Positions 17,433 to 24,825 are shown, numbered from the stretch's first letter. The stretch: DNA of 64,000 bases from Stenotrophomonas maltophilia (GCA_002364755.1 DEZI01000027.1:35930-99929), one strand, 5' to 3'. Notes: a model not told the origin generated them from the letters alone. Program-made: numbers and translations.

Positions 17433-18382
17433 GCTTCTCGCCCTGGCAGCAGCGCGCCTTCGACCAGACCGTCGCTGCACTGGATGCCGATCGCCTTGGC
17501 CATGGCCTGCTGATCTGCGGCCCGGCCGGGCTGGGCAAGCGCGAGGTTGCGCTGGCCCTGGCCGACCACGTGCTGGCCCGTGGCGATGCCGCGCACGCCA
17601 CGCGCACCCGCCAGCTGATCGCCGCCGGTACCCATCCGGACCTGCAGCTGGTCAGCTTCATTCCGAACAAGAGCGGCGACAAACTGCGCACCGAGATCGT
17701 CATCGAACAGGTGCGCGAGATCACCAACAAGCTGGCCCTGACCCCGCAGTACGGCGTGGCCCAGGTGGTGATCGTCGACCCGGCCGATGCCATCAACCGC
17801 TCGGCCGCCAACGCGCTGCTGAAGACCCTGGAAGAACCGCAGCCCGGCCGCTACCTGTGGCTGATCAGCAGCGACCCGGCGCGCCTGCCGCAGACCGTGC
17901 GCAGCCGCTGCCAGCGCCTGGAATTCAAGCTGCCGCCGCGCGATGAAGCGATGGCCTGGCTGCAGCAGCAGGGCCACAGCGAAGCCTCCGCGCGCGAAGC
18001 GCTGGACGCGGCGCGCGGCCATCCCGGCCAGGCCGACAACTGGCTGCGCGAAGACGGCCTGAGCCTGCGCCGCGACGTCGGCCGCGAGCTGGAACAGCTG
18101 GCTGCCGGCAAGACCGGTGCGGTGGAGCTGGCGCAGAAGTGGTGCGGCGATGAAAACGCGGCGCTGCGCCTGCGCTTCGCCGCCGATCTGGCGCTGGCCC
18201 AGGCCAGCACCGATGCCTTGACCGCGCCGGACCGATTGCACAAGCTTGCAGCCTGGTTCGATGCGGCCAACCGCACCCGCGACCTGCTGCGCACCACCGT
18301 GCGTGCAGATCTTGCAGTGGTCGAGTTGCTGCTGGCCTGGAACAAGGTGAACGAGCGGCCTGCCGCAAGGGGAAATCGATGA
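17429..18382 (+). CDS. holB: DNA polymerase III subunit delta'
   Basis: A 317-aa clamp-loader subunit. AAA+ features are visible: CGPAGLGK near residue 31, RSAANALLKTLEEP and the SRC motif in TVRSRCQRLEF. Delta' helps load the sliding clamp at primers. The zinc-module cysteines of E. coli HolB are absent: the equivalent stretch reads HATRTRQLIAAGTHPD. The ATG at 17429 overlaps the tmk stop, and the pilZ start overlaps its own stop. Confidence 0.92.
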   Translation: MSFSPWQQRAFDQTVAALDADRLGHGLLICGPAGLGKREVALALADHVLARGDAAHATRTRQLIAAGTHPDLQLVSFIPNKSGDKLRTEIVIEQVREITNKLALTPQYGVAQVVIVDPADAINRSAANALLKTLEEPQPGRYLWLISSDPARLPQTVRSRCQRLEFKLPPRDEAMAWLQQQGHSEASAREALDAARGHPGQADNWLREDGLSLRRDVGRELEQLAAGKTGAVELAQKWCGDENAALRLRFAADLALAQASTDALTAPDRLHKLAAWFDAANRTRDLLRTTVRADLAVVELLLAWNKVNERPAARGNR

Positions 18383-18732
18383 GTGCCAGCAACGCCCGCC
18401 AGGGCATCCTGTCCCTGGCTGTAAAGGACAAAGCCGCGCTGTACAGCGCGTACATGCCGTTCGTGAAGAATGGCGGCGTCTTCGTGCCCACGCCCAAGCG
18501 CTACTTCCTGGGCGACGAGGTGTTCCTGCTGCTGACCCTGCCCGATTCCAGCGAGCGCCTGCCGGTGGCCGGCAAGGTGATCTGGGTGACCCCGGCCGGC
18601 GCACAGGGCAACCGCGTGGCCGGCATCGGCGTGCAGCTGGCCGACGGCCAGGAAGGCGAGAACGTGCGCCACAAGATCGAGACCCTGCTGGCCGGCCTGA
18701 CCAGCTCGGACAAGCCGACGCACACGATGTGA
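18379..18732 (+). CDS. pilZ: PilZ domain protein, type IV pilus biogenesis
   Basis: A 117-aa PilZ protein (GGVFVPTPKRYFLGDEVFLLL, KVIWVTPAG..QGNRVAGIGVQL). Like founding PilZ proteins, it lacks the R-x-x-x-R motif needed to bind cyclic-di-GMP. In Xanthomonas the gene at this position encodes the PilZ that binds the pilus ATPase PilB and FimX, so a role in pilus assembly is inferred. AAGGGG precedes the ATG, which overlaps the holB stop. Confidence 0.9.
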   Translation: MSASNARQGILSLAVKDKAALYSAYMPFVKNGGVFVPTPKRYFLGDEVFLLLTLPDSSERLPVAGKVIWVTPAGAQGNRVAGIGVQLADGQEGENVRHKIETLLAGLTSSDKPTHTM

Positions 18733-18733
18733 G

Positions 18734-18756
18734 GTAGCGCCGGGCCATGCCCGGCG
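18734..18756 (+). repeat. SMAG/REP element (CGCCGGGC type)
   Basis: A single direct copy starting GTAGCGCCGGGCCATGCCCG, placed 2 nt after the pilZ stop. Confidence 0.85.
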
Positions 18757-18796
18757 GCGCCTTCGAAACACCCGTGAACACAAACGTGAAAAACTG

Positions 18797-18824
18797 TTGA
18801 CGGCCCCTGAAAAGCCCCTATAAT
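18797..18824 (+). promoter_or_regulatory. Sigma-70 promoter of tRNA-Val
   Basis: TTGACG (18797-18802) and a perfect TATAAT (18819-18824) are 16 nt apart, 20 nt upstream of the tRNA. This is one of the clearest sigma-70 promoters in the window. Confidence 0.85.
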
Positions 18825-18844
18825 GAGCGGCTCAGCAACACACC

Positions 18845-18919
18845 GGGCGGTTAGCTCAGCGGTAGAGCATTGCCTTCACACGGCAAGGGTCACAGGTTCG
18901 ATCCCTGTACCGCCCACCA
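18845..18919 (+). tRNA. tRNA-Val (anticodon CAC)
   Basis: A 75-nt cloverleaf with encoded CCA. The acceptor arms GGGCGGT and ACCGCCC pair perfectly. The anticodon stem TTGCC/GGCAA holds the loop TTCACAC with anticodon CAC (valine, GTG). The T-loop reads GGTTCGATCCC. The 3' half is repeated imperfectly at 22097-22121, which marks the gene as a probable integration site. Confidence 0.97.
18891..18915 (+). repeat. attL-like repeat (tRNA-Val 3' half)
   Basis: The segment CACAGGTTCGATCCCTGTAC and the five bases after it in the tRNA match 22097-22121 at 22 of 25 positions. It is the inferred left attachment site of the island. Confidence 0.6.
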
Positions 18920-18953
18920 AATAGATCACCTGATTTTTTCAGGTGATATGAAG

Positions 18954-18978
18954 AAGCCGGCCTTGAGCCGGCTTTTTC
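18954..18978 (+). terminator. Rho-independent terminator after tRNA-Val
   Basis: AAGCCGGC and GCCGGCTT form an 8-bp stem with loop CTTGA, ending in a T-run. A second perfect hairpin lies just upstream at 18925-18947 (ATCACCTGA, loop of Ts, TCAGGTGAT). The pair ends the tRNA transcript. Confidence 0.8.
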
Positions 18979-19007
18979 GTAAGTGCAGTAAGCATCCGGA
19001 CCGATCG

Positions 19008-19229
19008 ATGAGTTCTCAGCTCTGCCTTTCCCGCGACGAGATCCGGGAGCTAAACCGTACGCCGCAGTGTGCCGCAGATCCGATTCCTGCATCAGAATGG
19101 CATCAATACATCGACGCTCACGGCTGGCCCGTGGTGCTGCGTTCTGCAGTCCGAGTCAGTGCAGGAAAGCCAGCGGCCACGATGGCACCTTGGGTGTCAG
19201 ATAGATGGAAAGAGATGTCGAACCGGTAA
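19008..19229 (+). CDS. DUF4224 domain protein (integrase-associated type)
   Basis: A 73-aa protein with LCLSRDEIRELNRTPQCA and IDAHGWPVVL, the pattern of DUF4224 proteins (L-S-x-x-E-L-x-x-L-T-G ... W-L-x-x-x-G-W-P). Such proteins are commonly encoded next to phage-type tyrosine integrases and may act as directionality or regulatory factors. It lies close to the tRNA attachment site as expected, but the integrase is gone. The Shine-Dalgarno is weak, so the start is provisional. Confidence 0.5.
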   Translation: MSSQLCLSRDEIRELNRTPQCAADPIPASEWHQYIDAHGWPVVLRSAVRVSAGKPAATMAPWVSDRWKEMSNR

Positions 19230-19295
19230 AAGCTTTGCTGAAATCTGGTCACGTTTGTTCCCGTCATAGTTAAAGCGGACTACAGGGGGCGTTGC

Positions 19296-19955
19296 ATGGC
19301 GCCGAGCAGTGGGAATTTCATCCTTAGCGAGTTCCAGCAGAGCATCATTGCTCTGCAGGGCCTCAAGAACAAACTTGAGCCAGCAGTTCGCTCGTTCAAG
19401 CGGCACTCGGCGGATAAGGAGGCTCGCATCGTGATTGTCGAGCGTATCCACATCCTCGTTTGTAGCTTTCTCGATGAGTGGGGTGTCTTTACCTGGGAAT
19501 GTCGGAAAGTCGGCTTCCACGAGCCTCTAGACACCGCGATGCCGGCATTGAAGCGGATTCGAATCTGGAGAGGCTTGGATAAGGTTCGATCCTCGCTGCT
19601 GGCGCATCCCTTTCGCAATAAATCCAACGTCCTGGTTAACCCTGGAAGCCTGTACGGAGTAGGTAAGTCACCGAGCCGCAACGCGGAGGTCTGCCTTCTC
19701 GGCGAGTGTGCCATCTACGCATGCGCTGTCGCGGCAGCGTTTACGCAGGAAGAGCACGCGCGGGCGATGGCGATCCTTGGCGATCACTGGCCCGACATTG
19801 ACCCCGGCCCAAGTGGCGTGGATACCTTGGGCGAGGTTGACTCAGAGATTGGTGCTGTCCGAGCAGCGATTCTGGTAATGGAGCCGGCGCTCGCGCTGGT
19901 GTTTGATGGGAAGGTTGCTTCATTTGAAGCTGCCCGACGAGCGACAGCTTCTTGA
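19296..19955 (+). CDS. Hypothetical helical protein with HEPN-like R-x5-H motif
   Basis: A 219-aa protein preceded by AGGGGG at good spacing. I do not recognise a named family. It is predominantly helical by composition and carries KVRSSLLAHPFRNK: Arg98, five residues, His104. R-x(4-6)-H in a helix, often as R-N-K-L-L-A-H, is the active-site signature of HEPN ribonucleases in toxin-antitoxin and phage-defence systems. The gene sits in the tRNA island next to a GmrSD-like gene. A HEPN assignment is plausible but rests on this motif and context alone. Confidence 0.45.
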   Translation: MAPSSGNFILSEFQQSIIALQGLKNKLEPAVRSFKRHSADKEARIVIVERIHILVCSFLDEWGVFTWECRKVGFHEPLDTAMPALKRIRIWRGLDKVRSSLLAHPFRNKSNVLVNPGSLYGVGKSPSRNAEVCLLGECAIYACAVAAAFTQEEHARAMAILGDHWPDIDPGPSGVDTLGEVDSEIGAVRAAILVMEPALALVFDGKVASFEAARRATAS

Positions 19956-20187
19956 TCCGTTCGATAGCCTAAGCTACTCGTGTATGAAAGCACCCTAGAA
20001 ATCGGTTGCCCTCCAAATTTCTAATCTCCTTGGCGTTTTTAGCCATTTCTCTCTGATGCATGCAAAAGCTGGCTTCCTGAAATCGCGTATTGCGTCAAGT
20101 ATTCTGCCTGGTTGCGCTGGCTCAGCTTGGTCCTCCGCAATATGCATTCTTGGGCATTGAGGAGTCCGTCGGTTGTGTTAAACGAAG

Positions 20188-20210
20188 CGGGGCGCCTAAG
20201 TAGCGCCCCG
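20188..20210. terminator. Terminator hairpin downstream of the DUF262 gene
   Basis: CGGGGCGC and GCGCCCCG form an 8-bp stem with loop CTAAGTA. On the minus strand it is followed by CTTCGTTTAAC. It can end the leftward DUF262 transcript and, with weaker support, the rightward one. The rest of 19956-20187 holds nothing I can identify. Confidence 0.55.
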
Positions 20211-20240
20211 CCAAAAGCCTAGATGAAGCCGTGCGAACGG

Positions 20241-21839
20241 TCAGTGCCCATCACAGAGTTCGGTGCCTCGCGCAGCCAAAATTTCCGACCGAGCAGCGAT
20301 GAAGTCGGCATAGCTGGCGGTCGCGTAAGCGAACGCTGATGGCGCCGGCAAAAAATTGCTTCCGAATACTTTGTCCGCTCTGCCACCGTGAGCAGTGGCT
20401 AGGTTGAACAGATAGACGGTGGGGTCGTCATCACTTATCTGCTTATTGGATTCGGCGCTCAGCATGCATATGTTGCACGCCAAGTTGTCGTCTATCTTCT
20501 CTTTGTTTTTCTTTAAGAATGCTCGCGGGTAAACATGGTGGTACTCCTTCTTGTTGAATGCAGAGAGTGCTGTGGCGACGTCGACTTTTGTCCCTGTCAC
20601 TAAGTTGAGAGGGTGCTGAAGCGCGAGCGCAAGTAGAAATGCTCTCGAGCGCGATGCATTGCTGCGAAACGTGACCTGCTGCCAATCGCTGGCACCTGGT
20701 GCTGTGCCGAAGTCGGTTGGAGAGCCGGTCGCATCCAAGACAAAGGCACGGACCTTCAATAGGTCGTTAGAGACAAACGCCTCACCGCCAACTTTGTATC
20801 TTTCGGAGAAGGACGCGCGCCAGAACCATTGTTTGAGACGAACTATTTCATTGTGATCTAACTTCGGCTTCTTGGAGAAGATCTCAGTGATAATTACCAC
20901 AATTGCTTGGTATGAGAGGAAATCCCAGCTATGAATTCTGAATTCCGTGCTGAGTAGATCAACAGTCTTTAGTAGCGACTGTTTCGTGCTTGCAGTAAGT
21001 ACGCCAAGTTTAATTTCATCGAGATCACGAAGGCTGCGCAATGCTGCATCCTTGATGCTGCCAAATTCGACGGCAGAGAGGCACTTCAAGATCGTTGTTT
21101 TGTCTATGTCGCCAAAGCCCTTCGGCTGAAGGGATGCTGCAATCTCTTCAACTTTTTCGTCGAGGTCAAAGCCGTTTGACCAAGTGGCGGCAACCATCAG
21201 ATCGTAGGTGCTCAGCTTCGTGCCAGAGCTATTGATTCGCTCGAAAATTGGGCATACCTCGACAACGTCCAAATCTTTGAGGATGACTGTAGGAATTTTA
21301 TAAGTGGTGAATGCTCTAATTAGCTGATCTAAACGTGCCTGGAGAACATCTTTGTCATCATGCGTTTGAAGTGCAGTGCGGAAATCCAGTAAGGCAGTCG
21401 TTTCATAAAGTTTGCGAAGCGGAAATACTGTGATTCCCGCCGGGATCGTTCCCTGTGGAGCGAACTTTTCAGTTTCAAGATCATAGACTGCCTTGAATCC
21501 AGCGGCCGTTACTGGGGCTCCGAGGCAGGAATAAACGACGGTCAATCGCTGCTGCCCATCCAGCACGTAATCTGTGGGCGTAATGTCGTCAGTCTCAGGA
21601 AGAATGAAGTCTCCAAAACTCCTTTCTGTGTTCAGTTTCGTTGGCGTTCTCCAAATGAGAATGCTCCCGATTGGATAGCTATTGACAATGCTGTCTAATA
21701 GTTTCAGTGCTTGCTCGTCATCCCATACGTATGGCCTTTGGAACTTTGGGATTTTGATGCGACCCTGTTTTATGTCCTCAAGGAGTGAGGAGAAATAGAC
21801 CGTGTCGGTGCTAAGCCTGTTTGAGATGTTTGTTGCCAT
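20241..21839 (-). CDS. DUF262/DUF1524 domain protein (GmrSD-like nuclease)
   Basis: A 532-aa protein. The N-terminal DUF262 (ParB-like) domain has IPKFQRPYVWD at residues 30-40 and the signature DGQQR at 94-98. The C-terminal part has HHVYPRAFLKKN and NICMLSAESNKQISDDDP, an HNH-like DUF1524 pattern with conserved His and Asn. This fused layout resembles GmrSD-type, modification-dependent type IV restriction enzymes and other DUF262 phage-defence proteins. A very good AGGAGG precedes the ATG at 21839, excluding the 27-codon extension. Base composition is unlike the flanking core genes. Target specificity cannot be read from sequence. Confidence 0.75.
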   Translation of the reverse strand: MATNISNRLSTDTVYFSSLLEDIKQGRIKIPKFQRPYVWDDEQALKLLDSIVNSYPIGSILIWRTPTKLNTERSFGDFILPETDDITPTDYVLDGQQRLTVVYSCLGAPVTAAGFKAVYDLETEKFAPQGTIPAGITVFPLRKLYETTALLDFRTALQTHDDKDVLQARLDQLIRAFTTYKIPTVILKDLDVVEVCPIFERINSSGTKLSTYDLMVAATWSNGFDLDEKVEEIAASLQPKGFGDIDKTTILKCLSAVEFGSIKDAALRSLRDLDEIKLGVLTASTKQSLLKTVDLLSTEFRIHSWDFLSYQAIVVIITEIFSKKPKLDHNEIVRLKQWFWRASFSERYKVGGEAFVSNDLLKVRAFVLDATGSPTDFGTAPGASDWQQVTFRSNASRSRAFLLALALQHPLNLVTGTKVDVATALSAFNKKEYHHVYPRAFLKKNKEKIDDNLACNICMLSAESNKQISDDDPTVYLFNLATAHGGRADKVFGSNFLPAPSAFAYATASYADFIAARSEILAARGTELCDGH

Positions 21840-22203
21840 TGGGTCCCTCCTGTGGAGCATGCATCTTACTTCGGTCGGAGGTTCAAGTGTGAGCAGTTCA
21901 TCTGGATGCAAAGAACTCACTTAAATGCATTTTCACAGATATCGATTGATTCCAAGGACCGAAGCTCGAAGTAAGAATCCAAGAGGTCGTCGCGCCTGAT
22001 CGTGCGGCAGTACCTGTTGGCCAAATGTGCCCTTGGTCAGATCTAGAGCTCATTATCCTGGTGGCGCTGTTCCCGAATGCGGTGGCCAGAAAAAGGCACA
22101 TGTTCGATCCCTGCACCGCCTATGGTGCTTCAGGTTGACGTAATCATCCGCGCTACAGCTCTCTTCTGCTCGCGACTCCCTTAGATGCTGAGCTGACTGA
22201 GAA
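21840..22203. other. Intergenic stretch with island right end
   Basis: These 364 nt contain no convincing gene. The left part is the leader of the DUF262 gene. The only recognisable element is the imperfect copy of the tRNA-Val 3' half at 22097-22121. Short open frames on the minus strand lack start signals and family resemblance. Confidence 0.6.
22097..22121 (+). repeat. attR-like imperfect copy of the tRNA-Val 3' end
   Basis: CACATGTTCGATCCCTGCAC followed by CGCCT repeats the tRNA T-arm and acceptor with three mismatches in 25 nt. It is in the same orientation as the tRNA, 3.2 kb away, as expected for the distal attachment site of an element integrated into the tRNA 3' end. The mismatches suggest an old insertion. 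Confidence 0.6.
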
Positions 22204-22609
22204 TCATGGTGCGTTGCATTCCAGGCGACGAGCGGCCTCGCGCACCAGTTGTCGCGCCGCCACGATCAAACCATCAGTGTGGAAGCTGCCCAGCTGTTCT
22301 CCCGGCCCACCGTCGACGCGCGCGGTGGGCGGCTTGCAGCAGATCCAGCAGCGCGCTGAGCCCCGCCAGCGAGCGACTGAGTGATGCGTGATTGTCGGCG
22401 CCGAGTCTGCGGGCGTGACATGGCTGACCATCTGCACCATCGCCTTGGCGGATGGCATCGAGGCAGGCGAAGAACGTTGGTGCCTGCACGGGCAGATTCT
22501 GTTCGTTCAATTCACACTCGATCTCGCGTGCGAGGTCTTCGGGCACATCGTTGGCGAGGTCGCCGATAAGCGCGTGCAGGCGGGGGTGGGAAGCGGTTTG
22601 ATTGCTCAT
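22204..22609 (-). pseudogene. Frameshifted small gene, unknown function
   Basis: The gene starts at 22609 with GAGGG 7 nt before ATG (MSNQTASHPRLHALIGDLAN) and reads well to about 22325. There it leaves frame and ends in a basic tail. From about 22325 to 22204 the sensible reading is in another frame (VDGGPGEQLGSFHTDG then LIVAARQLVREAARRL). Removing one base in the GCGCGC run near 22316-22326 joins the two into a protein of about 134 aa ending ECNAP. It is either a recent one-base mutation or a sequencing error. I do not recognise the family. Confidence 0.45.
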
Positions 22610-22652
22610 GGCGAAACCCTCATTAGCGTAGAGCCACCTTCAGAAGGGGAGG

Positions 22653-22744
22653 TGGCGGACGGTGCGGGTTGGCGTACCAAGGCAGAAAAGCTCACTGGGA
22701 GAAAAGGCCTGGCGGATCTCGCGATCCCCACGCACCGTCCGCCA
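22653..22744. ncRNA. Structured element with a 14-bp closing stem in the leader of the frameshifted gene
   Basis: TGGCGGACGGTGCG (22653-22666) and CGCACCGTCCGCCA (22731-22744) are perfectly complementary and enclose 64 nt that hold further small hairpins, for example GGATC-TCGC-GATCC. A second short hairpin (GCCACCT/AGGTGGC) follows at 22633-22656. Read on the minus strand, the element is the 5' leader of the gene starting at 22609, ending about 45 nt before its ATG. It could be a cis-regulatory RNA or a repeat; no known riboswitch class is recognised. Confidence 0.4.
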
Positions 22745-23135
22745 TAGCAGGCAGTCGGTGCATTCTCATTGCTGCGACCAAGATCGCAACATCCAGTAGC
22801 TTGTTCGTTTATTCGAGACGCCAATCCCGACCAAGGCAACCTGCATCGGCGAGGAGATCATCGATTCGTGCGAACACGGAAGTCAGTGAGGAAAGTTGCA
22901 AGCACTCGCTGGTGGCCGGGCGGTGGGCCGTTCTGTGCGCCCGCTCACTGGCCACATGGGCCTGAAGCCATCGCGAAACGAATTTGAGAGGCGGGCGACA
23001 GGCCTCGACGCGCGTATGCGGGTCGAACCCGTCATATCGCGTAGCGACTGCGTCGGGCTACACGCTGTGTCCGATAGCCGTCCTGGCGTAGATTTGGCAT
23101 TGCCTGCCCCTCACATGAGTACACAAGGACGGATC
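22745..23135. other. Intergenic stretch, no gene recognised
   Basis: About 390 nt between the structured element and the secreted-protein gene. Open frames here have no Shine-Dalgarno, no family resemblance and mixed composition. It should contain the promoter of the gene at 23136, but no convincing -35/-10 pair was found. Confidence 0.5.
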
Positions 23136-23567
23136 ATGGGAATTCCATCGCGGGTGATGTGGATCGCATTCAGTGCCATCGCACTGGGGATGCTGTTGTC
23201 TCCCGTAGCCCGCACCGCGCCACCTGCGTCCGGTATCAGCGGCAAGCGCGTCGCAACGCCGGACATCAAGGCGATGCTCGGCGAGGTCTATGCCTCGAAG
23301 AAGCCGGCCGGCTTCGAGCAGCTGGACGTGACCCCCATCGTCAGCCGTTATCTGCCTGTTGGGCTGTCGCGGGCGCAGGTGCTTGCTGCGTTCAAGGGCA
23401 TCGACAGCGCACACGTGGTAGAGCAGGCCTCTGGCGCCTTGATCGTGCGCGGTGACAGCGGCCGCGCCCTGTTCGACCCCGATGCCCGCTCGATCCTGAT
23501 GACCTTCCGTTTCGATGGCGCAGGAATGCTGACCGGGGTGCAGGCCATTCACATGAAAAACCAGTAG
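23136..23567 (+). CDS. Hypothetical secreted small protein
   Basis: A 143-aa protein with a clear Sec signal peptide (IAFSAIALGMLLSPVARTA, cleavage after ARTA). The mature part is small and soluble-looking, with YLPVGLSRAQVLAAFKG and LIVRGDSGRALFDPDARS. I do not recognise a characterised family; it is probably periplasmic. AAGGA at 23125 fits the ATG at 23136 better than the ATG at 23115. It lies 42 nt before the tautomerase gene in the same direction, so the two may be co-transcribed. Confidence 0.65.
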   Translation: MGIPSRVMWIAFSAIALGMLLSPVARTAPPASGISGKRVATPDIKAMLGEVYASKKPAGFEQLDVTPIVSRYLPVGLSRAQVLAAFKGIDSAHVVEQASGALIVRGDSGRALFDPDARSILMTFRFDGAGMLTGVQAIHMKNQ

Positions 23568-23609
23568 GCGGGCACATCGTGTTCCCTCCATCTGCCCGGG
23601 ACATCCCCC

Positions 23610-23990
23610 ATGCCGCTCGCCCGTATCGATCTTCGCAAAGGTAAATCCGCCGATTATCTGCAGCGTGTGGGGGAGGCCATCTACCAGGCCCTGCGCGCGG
23701 TGGGTGTTCCGGAAAACGACCGCTTCCAGGTCTTCCAGGAACACGAGGCGGGTACCCTCGTCTTCGACCCCGGGTATCTGGGCGTGGCCCGCACCGATGA
23801 CTTCATCTGCGTGCAGATCACCTGGAGCGAGGGGCGCACGCAGGAGCAGAAGAAAGCGCTCTACCTGGGCATTGCCAATGGCCTGCATGAGGCGGTGGGC
23901 ATACGCCGCGAGGACGTGTTCATCAATCTGGTGGAAGTAAAGCCGGAGAACTGGTCGTTCGGGAATGGGGCGGCGCAGTACGTGAGTTGA
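23610..23990 (+). CDS. Tautomerase family protein
   Basis: A 126-aa member of the tautomerase/MIF superfamily. Removal of Met1 leaves Pro1 (MPLARIDL), the catalytic base of the family. The rest fits the longer Tautomerase_2 type (TLVFDPGYLGVARTDD, INLVEVKPENWSFGNG). These enzymes act on enol/keto or dehalogenation substrates in the cytoplasm; the substrate here is unknown. Confidence 0.85.
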   Translation: MPLARIDLRKGKSADYLQRVGEAIYQALRAVGVPENDRFQVFQEHEAGTLVFDPGYLGVARTDDFICVQITWSEGRTQEQKKALYLGIANGLHEAVGIRREDVFINLVEVKPENWSFGNGAAQYVS

Positions 23991-24008
23991 TGGCCCAGGA
24001 GCAAGAGC

Positions 24009-24031
24009 ATCCACGCATGGCGTGGATCTAC
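24009..24031 (-). repeat. SMAG/REP element (ATCCACG type, inverted)
   Basis: A single copy, ATCCACGCATGGCGTGGATC then TAC, 20 nt after the tautomerase stop. Confidence 0.85.
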
Positions 24032-24142
24032 TGCATTCGCAGCGTCTCATTCGTTGATGGGCGAAGCGCGCCTACGCCAGAAGGGCGGGTTCGTCGGCGT
24101 GGCCCCAGGTATGGTCCCTGCGTCACCGTGTCGCAGGGGTAA

Positions 24143-24165
24143 AACCCTGAACGTGGTCCAGGGTT
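24143..24165. promoter_or_regulatory. Inverted repeat upstream of the DUF2946 gene
   Basis: AACCCTG and CAGGGTT are 7-bp perfect arms separated by 9 nt, about 26 nt before the GTG start. The layout recalls operators of MerR-type metal regulators (ACC...GGT dyads), which would suit a metal-linked gene, but the spacing to a clear -10 is not right. It could also be a transcript hairpin. Confidence 0.3.
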
Positions 24166-24190
24166 GGCCCCCGCGCCGTAGAATGGGCGG

Positions 24191-24670
24191 GTGCGTCGCC
24201 CCCGATTCCACCGCCGGTTCCAGACCCTGGCATGGCTTGCCATGCTGCTGGTGCTGCTTGCCCCGCTGGTGAGCCGCTGGATGGCCCATGGGCCGGCGCC
24301 AGCCGCCGTGCCGGTGATGGCGGGCATGAACCATGATGCGATGGACCACAGCGGCATGGATCACGGCGCGCACGCCGAACACGCGCAGCACGCGATGGAA
24401 GGTCACCACGACCACCACGCGATGGCGATGGAGCACGACGAGGCCGCTGCCAAACCGGCGGTCGATCCACACGCCGAACATGAAATGGGCGTGGACTGCG
24501 AGTACTGCCTGATCGCAGCACGTCTGATCACCTTGCTGGTGGCGGCGTTCCTGCTGCTGGTGCCTTTGGCGCCGGTATGCCGGGCATTGGCGGGATCTGT
24601 CAGAGCGCTGCCCTCGCGGCTGCGCGGAACACTGGGCGCGCGTGGGCCGCCAGTGGCGTTCGCTGGCTGA
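24191..24670 (+). CDS. DUF2946 family protein, His/Met-rich
   Basis: A 159-aa membrane protein starting at GTG. An N-terminal hydrophobic helix (LAWLAMLLVLLAPLVS) is followed by an extracytoplasmic segment packed with His and Met (MNHDAMDHSGMDHG, EGHHDHHAMAM), then CEYCLIAARL and a second helix. DUF2946 proteins are often encoded with copper-related TonB receptors, and the His/Met/Cys content suggests metal binding. The next genes are a TonB-dependent receptor and a PepSY protein, so a role in metal handling at the envelope is inferred. Confidence 0.7.
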   Translation: MRRPRFHRRFQTLAWLAMLLVLLAPLVSRWMAHGPAPAAVPVMAGMNHDAMDHSGMDHGAHAEHAQHAMEGHHDHHAMAMEHDEAAAKPAVDPHAEHEMGVDCEYCLIAARLITLLVAAFLLLVPLAPVCRALAGSVRALPSRLRGTLGARGPPVAFAG

Positions 24671-24685
24671 GCCGCGCACGCGAAA

Positions 24686-24825
24686 GCCGCCGGGCATGGC
24701 CCCGGCGCTACCGATCTGGTTGAGGCCGCCGGACATGGTCCGGTGATATCGATCTGGTTGAGGCCGCCGGGCATGGCCCGGCGCTACCGATTCGGTTGAA
24801 GCCGCCGGGTATGACCCGGTGCACC
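24686..24825. repeat. Tandem REP array (four units, about 38 nt)
   Basis: Units start at 24686, 24725, 24763 and 24801. Each is a CGCCGGGC-type palindrome (for example GCCGCCGGGCATGGCCCGGC) with linker CGATCTGGTTGAG. The palindromes are diverged but keep base pairing (GCCGGACATGGTCCGG). The array fills the upstream region of the TonB receptor, ending about 60 nt before its start. Confidence 0.85.

Larger units (their letters stand above)
18891..22121. mobile_element. Small integrative-element remnant in tRNA-Val
   Basis: The stretch from the tRNA 3' half to a second copy of it (22097-22121) is visibly AT-richer and has unusual codon use. It holds a DUF4224 protein, a HEPN-like protein and a DUF262/DUF1524 nuclease-like protein, and nothing that belongs to the neighbouring core genes. 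DUF4224 genes normally sit beside a tyrosine integrase, but none is present. The simplest reading is an island that has lost its integrase and now holds defence-type cargo. Confidence 0.65.

Noticed and set aside
22669..22965. ORF covering the structured leader
   Set aside because: It translates the inverted repeat and has no start signal.
24179..24184. TAGAAT as the -10 of the DUF2946 gene
   Set aside because: It would place the transcript start on the GTG codon and has no matching -35.
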